This document shows, in pieces, positions 61,098-64,000 of a stretch of DNA of 64,000 nt. The notes under the pieces are model-generated. The model was given only the letters and a program-made list of their open reading frames with translations, did no database searches and had not been told where the DNA came from. Origin of the DNA: Flavobacterium hungaricum (lineage in GTDB: Bacteria; Bacteroidota; Bacteroidia; Flavobacteriales; Flavobacteriaceae); NCBI RefSeq assembly GCF_015182285.1, contig NZ_PRDM01000005.1:434001-498000 (forward strand), written 5' to 3'. Position numbers and translations under genes: made by a program. Every line of letters begins with the position of its first letter. Position 1 is the stretch's first letter.

Positions 61098-61487
61098 GAT
61101 TTAGTAAAATTATTAATGAGATAAAGCTAAATAATAATTTTTAAATGTAAGATAAATATTTCTTTTTTATTATAAAAAATTAGATATATCACCCCTCTGG
61201 GGCTTATTTGGGTTTGAATAATTTTTTGCTATAAATATTATGCCTCTTTGGGGCTTTTATAGATAGAAATAAATTATTTCTATAAATATTTCGCTCCTAT
61301 GGAGCTTTATATAGCTAACAAATTTAGCCTAAAGTAAGTTCCAGCGAGACCATTTATTTTATAGAAAAATTATCGGATATTCTTCAAAAGCTCCATAGGA
61401 GCGAAATATTTATAGAAATGAATTGACGAAAAAAGTTTTAAGCTCCATCGGAGCGGCATATTTATAATATAAATTCGAATTTAAATA

Positions 61488-61597
61488 TTAAACCCAGTCA
61501 ATTGGATTTTCTAAAACCTTTATCAATTTTTCTTCTTCACTTCCCGCTTCAGGGTGATGATCACAAACCCATTTCATTTCACATGAGGGGGAAGACT
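61488..61597 (-). pseudogene. hemF 3'-end copy 1
   Basis: On the minus strand it encodes the last 25 residues of HemF (V.DHHPEAGSEEEKLIKVLE...) to the stop at 61488. Relative to hemF it has three silent changes (CCC to CCT, AGC to AGT, TTA to TTG), one Tyr to Cys change and a short insertion upstream. An open frame of 72 codons crosses it but starts in unrelated repeat DNA, so it is not a gene. Confidence 0.85.
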
Positions 61598-61871
61598 TGT
61601 TTTTTTTATGCATGATAACTATGCCGCCCCTCTGGGGCTTTGTGTAGAACGCAAACAAATTAAGCTGTAAATATTTTGCTCCTCCGGAGCTTTTTATAGC
61701 TAACAAATTTAGCCTAAAGTAAGTTCCAGCTAGACCATTTATTTTATAGAAAATTATCAGATATTCTTCAAAAGCTCCATAGGAGCGAAATATTTATAGA
61801 AATGAATTGACGAAAAAAGTTTTAAGCTCCATCGGAGCGGCATATTTATAATATAAATTCGGATGTAAATA

Positions 61872-61972
61872 TTAAACCCAGTCAATTGGATTTTCTAAAA
61901 CCTTTAATTTTTCTTCTTCACTTCCCGCTTCAGGGTGATGATCGTAAACCCATTGCACATGAGGGGAAGACT
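61872..61972 (-). pseudogene. hemF 3'-end copy 2
   Basis: A second copy of the hemF end. It shares the silent changes CCC to CCT and AGC to AGT with copy 1, has a silent TAT to TAC of its own, and lost one Ile codon in frame. One base is missing further upstream. It ends at the same junction (GAAGACTTGTTTT) as copy 1. Confidence 0.85.
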
Positions 61973-62246
61973 TGTTTTTTTTGCATGATAACTATGCCGC
62001 CCCCCTGGGGATTTGTGGGTACGACGCAAACAAATTATGCTATAAATATTTTGCTCCTCCGGAGCTTTTATAGCTAACAAATTTAGCCTAAAGTAAGTTC
62101 CAGCTAGAACATTTATTTTATAGAAAAATTATCGGATATTCTTCAAAAGCTCCAGCGGAGCGAAATATTTATAGAAATGAATTGCCGAAAAAAGTTTTAA
62201 GCTCCATCGGAGCGGCATATTTATAATATAAATTCGGATGTAAATA

Positions 62247-63161
62247 TTAAACCCAGTCAATTGGATTTTCTAAAACCTTTATTAATTTTTCTTCTTCGCT
62301 TCCCGCTTCGGGGTGATGATCATAAACCCATTGCACATGAGGAGGAAGACTCATCAGGATACTTTCAATTCTTCCGTTTGTTTTTAAACCGAACAAAGTG
62401 CCTTTGTCATGAACCAGATTAAACTCCACATAACGGCCTCGGCGAATTTCCTGCCACGTTCTGTTTTCTGGAGTATATTCAAGATTTTTTCGTCTTTCGA
62501 CAATCGGAACATAAGCTTCAAGGAAACTATTACCTACTTCGGTTACAAAGTTGTACCAATCTCCCATCGACATTTGTTCGTTTGCTTTGCAGTAATCAAA
62601 GAACAAACCGCCAAGACCTCTGGCTTCGTTTCTGTGCGCATTCCAAAAATACGAATCGCATTGTTTTTTATATTTCGGATAAAACTCTGGATTGTGTTTA
62701 TCGCAGGCTGTTTTGCAGGTTTGATGAAAGTGTTTCGCATCTTCTTCAAACAAATAATAAGGCGTTAAATCTTGTCCGCCTCCAAACCATTGCTGAATAA
62801 CCTTTCCTGATTCATCATACATTTCGAAGTATCGCCAATTGGCGTGCACGGTAGGAACCATCGGGCTTTTCGGGTGAATAACCAAACTTAATCCGCAGGC
62901 AAAGAAATCGGCTTCTCCCACACCAAACATCTTTTGCATCGTTTCTGGAAGTTTTCCATGAACGGCAGAAATGTTGACACCGCCTTTTTCGAAAACTCCC
63001 GAGCCTTCGGGACCGTTTTCGATAACGCGGGTTCTCCCTCCTCCGCCTTCTGGACGTTTCCAAAGATCTTCACGGAATTTTGCAGTTCCGTCAACAGCTT
63101 CTAATCCAGCGCAGATTTGGTCTTGTAAATTTTGTATGTAAGCGTAAAATTTATCTTTCAT
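62247..63161 (-). CDS. hemF: Coproporphyrinogen III oxidase, aerobic
   Basis: A 304-residue oxygen-dependent enzyme that turns coproporphyrinogen III into protoporphyrinogen IX. Family blocks are complete: GGGGRTRVIENG, FFACGLSLVIHPKSPMVPT, WFGGGQDLTPYY, and NLVHDKGTLFGLKTNGRIESILMSLPP (quoted in part) with PPHVQWVYDHHPEAGS at the end. It is followed by two partial copies of its own last 100 bases. Upstream, 5 bases away, is an unknown gene and then hemE, so hemE-unknown-hemF are probably co-transcribed. Confidence 0.95.
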   Translation of the reverse strand: MKDKFYAYIQNLQDQICAGLEAVDGTAKFREDLWKRPEGGGGRTRVIENGPEGSGVFEKGGVNISAVHGKLPETMQKMFGVGEADFFACGLSLVIHPKSPMVPTVHANWRYFEMYDESGKVIQQWFGGGQDLTPYYLFEEDAKHFHQTCKTACDKHNPEFYPKYKKQCDSYFWNAHRNEARGLGGLFFDYCKANEQMSMGDWYNFVTEVGNSFLEAYVPIVERRKNLEYTPENRTWQEIRRGRYVEFNLVHDKGTLFGLKTNGRIESILMSLPPHVQWVYDHHPEAGSEEEKLIKVLENPIDWV

Positions 63162-63166
63162 CGTAA

Positions 63167-63577
63167 TTATTTTTTGGCTTTCGCCGAAACAATTTTAGTA
63201 TTTATCCCAAAGGAAAAAACTTTACTTTCTTGCTGAATGTATTGGTAAACAGTCAAAGCTTTATCTTCAAAATTGTAGTTTTCAATTTTTGAAAAATCCA
63301 TCAAGAAATCTGCAAACTGTTCTAATTGTTCCCAGTCGAAATGAAGACGAACCAACAAATCGATTAAATCTTCATTGGAATAATCAACTAAAGTTTCCGT
63401 ACTTAATGCGAATTCTTTTAGTTGATTTTCAATTTCTGCTATTTGCAAGTGATCCAAAGGATAAGGAATATAAACAAGAGTTCGTAACGTTTTGAGAACG
63501 TTATCAATTCTTATTTTTTCTTCATCTCTTAAGCCTTTGTTAAGCATGGTTTTATTGATTTCCTGCAAGGTTTTCAA
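63167..63577 (-). CDS. Protein of unknown function in the heme gene cluster
   Basis: A 136-residue soluble protein without signal peptide or membrane helix, mainly helical (KTLQEINKTMLNKGLRDEE, LIDLLVRLHFDWEQLEQFAD, EDKALTVYQYIQQESKVFSF). I recognise no domain. It is 5 bases before hemF and 95 after hemE on the same strand; the tight link to hemF suggests co-translation and a role tied to heme synthesis or its control, which is inference from position. Confidence 0.7.
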   Translation of the reverse strand: MKTLQEINKTMLNKGLRDEEKIRIDNVLKTLRTLVYIPYPLDHLQIAEIENQLKEFALSTETLVDYSNEDLIDLLVRLHFDWEQLEQFADFLMDFSKIENYNFEDKALTVYQYIQQESKVFSFGINTKIVSAKAKK

Positions 63578-63644
63578 AACCTTGTAGGTCTGTGATCTTA
63601 AAATTATAAATCCTATACCTGCAAGGTTTTGAAAACCTTACAGG
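63562..63644. repeat. Two copies of a CCTGCAAGGTTTT palindrome
   Basis: CCTGCAAGGTTTTCAAAACC... (63562-63588) and CCTGCAAGGTTTTGAAAACC... (63618-63644) are both near-perfect 27-base palindromes, 29 bases apart, in the gap between hemE and the unknown gene. They are not followed by T runs and so look like another dispersed palindrome family; the first overlaps the start region of the unknown gene (ATG at 63575-63577). Confidence 0.7.
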
Positions 63645-63672
63645 AAAGTAAAATACGACTGAAAACTGATTA

Positions 63673-64000
63673 CTAATTCCCGTATTCCTTCACCGCGTCA
63701 ATAAACGCTTTTGCGTGATCTACTGGGATATTTGGTAGAATTCCGTGCCCAAGGTTCACGATATATTTATCTTTTCCGAATTCGTCGATCATTTGGTGAA
63801 CCATTTTCTTAATTGTCGGGATTGGAGAAAGTAGTCTTGACGGATCAAAATTTCCTTGTAATGTAATGTTTCCACCAGACAAATAACGAGCATTTCTAGC
63901 AGAACAAGTCCAATCTACTCCAAGTGCAGAAGCACGGCTTTTTCCCATTTCACCAAGAGCAAACCAACATCCTTTTCCAAAAACAATTACGGGAGTAATA
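63673..64000 (-). CDS. hemE: Uroporphyrinogen decarboxylase, C-terminal part (5' end outside window)
   Basis: The last 108 or so residues of HemE, open to the window edge. TPVIVFGKGCWFALGEMGKS, ALGVDWT, LQGNFDPSRLLSP and NLGHGILPNIPVDHAKAFIDAV are typical of the family's C-terminal half. HemE removes four carboxyl groups from uroporphyrinogen III. It is the first visible gene of the hemE-unknown-hemF group on the minus strand. Confidence 0.93.
   Translation of the reverse strand, partial: ITPVIVFGKGCWFALGEMGKSRASALGVDWTCSARNARYLSGGNITLQGNFDPSRLLSPIPTIKKMVHQMIDEFGKDKYIVNLGHGILPNIPVDHAKAFIDAVKEYGN

Larger units (their letters stand above)
60565..62213. repeat. Array of REP-like palindromes around a RAYT gene
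   Basis: Eleven copies of the 13-base palindrome GCTCC-N3-GGAGC start at 60565, 60617, 61293, 61390, 61442, 61678, 61774, 61826, 62053, 62149 and 62201. The centre triplets vary (AGC, ATA, TAT, ATC, TCC or TCC-like) while the stem is constant, and many are followed by AAATATTTATAG on one side, which gives them an orientation; some neighbours are in opposite orientation, as in REPINs. Related GCCCC-type palindromes lie at 61192, 61242, 61626 and 61998. None is followed by a T run, so they are not terminators. Confidence 0.85.
61098..62246. other. 1.1-kb gap with tandem units, REP-like palindromes and hemF tails
   Basis: No intact gene lies here. From 61281 the DNA consists of repeated units (see separate entries); before that (61098-61280) it is AT-rich with two GCCCC-type palindromes. 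Confidence 0.8.
61281..62352. repeat. Tandem repeat of 375-385 bp, three copies, ending in the real hemF 3' end
   Basis: Units start at 61281, 61666 and 62041 (spacing 385 and 375). Each runs: ATAAATATTT, a GCTCC palindrome, a conserved ~75-base stretch with TTTAGCCTAAAGTAAGTTCC, two more palindromes about 50 bases apart, then the last ~105 bases of hemF on the minus strand. In units 1 and 2 this hemF tail is followed by CTTGTTTTTTT and a GCCCC palindrome; in unit 3 it runs into the complete gene. Confidence 0.88.

Noticed and set aside
61488..61706. A 72-codon open frame ending like HemF as a separate gene
   Set aside because: Only its last 25 or so codons are hemF; the start lies in palindrome DNA and the tail is one of two partial copies.
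60565..62213. GCTCC palindromes as terminators
   Set aside because: None is followed by a T run on either strand, they occur many times in one gap, and stems are only 5 bp.
61281..62249. Regularly spaced palindromes resembling a CRISPR array
   Set aside because: The repeated units are 375-385 bp, the material between palindromes is itself repeated rather than unique, and there are no cas genes.
1..64000. tRNA or rRNA genes
   Set aside because: No cloverleaf with a TTCGA-type arm and CCA end, and no rRNA stretch, was recognised; a covariance-model scan would be decisive.

Overview
The window is AT-rich bacterial chromosome from a member of the Bacteroidota, almost certainly Flavobacterium or a close relative. 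The evidence is a gliding lipoprotein gldH, a metalloprotease with a type IX secretion (T9SS) C-terminal sorting tail, the RicT/PSP1 protein next to gldH, promoters of the TAnnTTTG type typical of the phylum, and many SusD-free small lipoproteins and secreted proteins. I see no rRNA, tRNA, CRISPR array, prophage or plasmid gene. The content is mostly ordinary chromosomal housekeeping, interrupted by a few accessory patches and by an unusual density of short intergenic inverted repeats.

Layout. 1-4.5 kb: end of an OmpA-like gene, a tandem pair of secreted paralogs, ferritin and a tiny Lys/Cys-rich protein. 4.5-13.4 kb: a DUF2461 protein, a short SSB, a GNAT-nitrilase fusion, a run of small unknown genes around a membrane M28 peptidase, and a rhodanese gene divergent from a MetR-like regulator. 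13.4-23.9 kb: an SDR protein, then DNA repair genes (Ogt, a DEDDy exonuclease, an AlkZ-like glycosylase, DinB) mixed with a nucleoside-recognition membrane protein, class I fumarase, a LOV-like PAS protein and a PPP phosphatase. 23.9-30.2 kb: an outer-membrane protein, the secreted M4 protease, and the two CoA-transferase subunits with a class A beta-lactamase gene lodged between them. 30.2-34.7 kb: PBP1A, gldH and ricT on the minus strand. 35-41 kb: three ankyrin-repeat genes and two lipoproteins. 41-44.5 kb: ferredoxin, TrhP (U32 family) and TrhO, the two routes to tRNA wobble-uridine hydroxylation, split by a decayed REP-associated transposase. 44.6-50.3 kb: a complete RND tripartite efflux operon. 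50.4-54.4 kb: a PH-domain protein, the Feo iron uptake operon and a SCO protein. 54.6-58.2 kb: M13 peptidase, cytochrome c and HemB. 58.6-64 kb: class I aldolase, an outer-membrane protein, an intact REP-associated transposase (RAYT) with a dense array of REP-like palindromes, HemF, an unknown gene and the end of HemE.

The points most worth following up are: (1) the 375-385 bp tandem repeat downstream of hemF, which holds two extra copies of the hemF 3' end whose differences from hemF are mostly synonymous, next to a RAYT gene and 11 GCTCC-N3-GGAGC palindromes; (2) TrhO carrying a C-terminal domain homologous to that of its neighbour TrhP, with a ferredoxin gene coupled to trhP; (3) the beta-lactamase inserted between scoA and scoB and bracketed by a repeated sequence; (4) the ankyrin/lipoprotein cluster. 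All functional assignments rest on reading motifs by eye; no database search was run.
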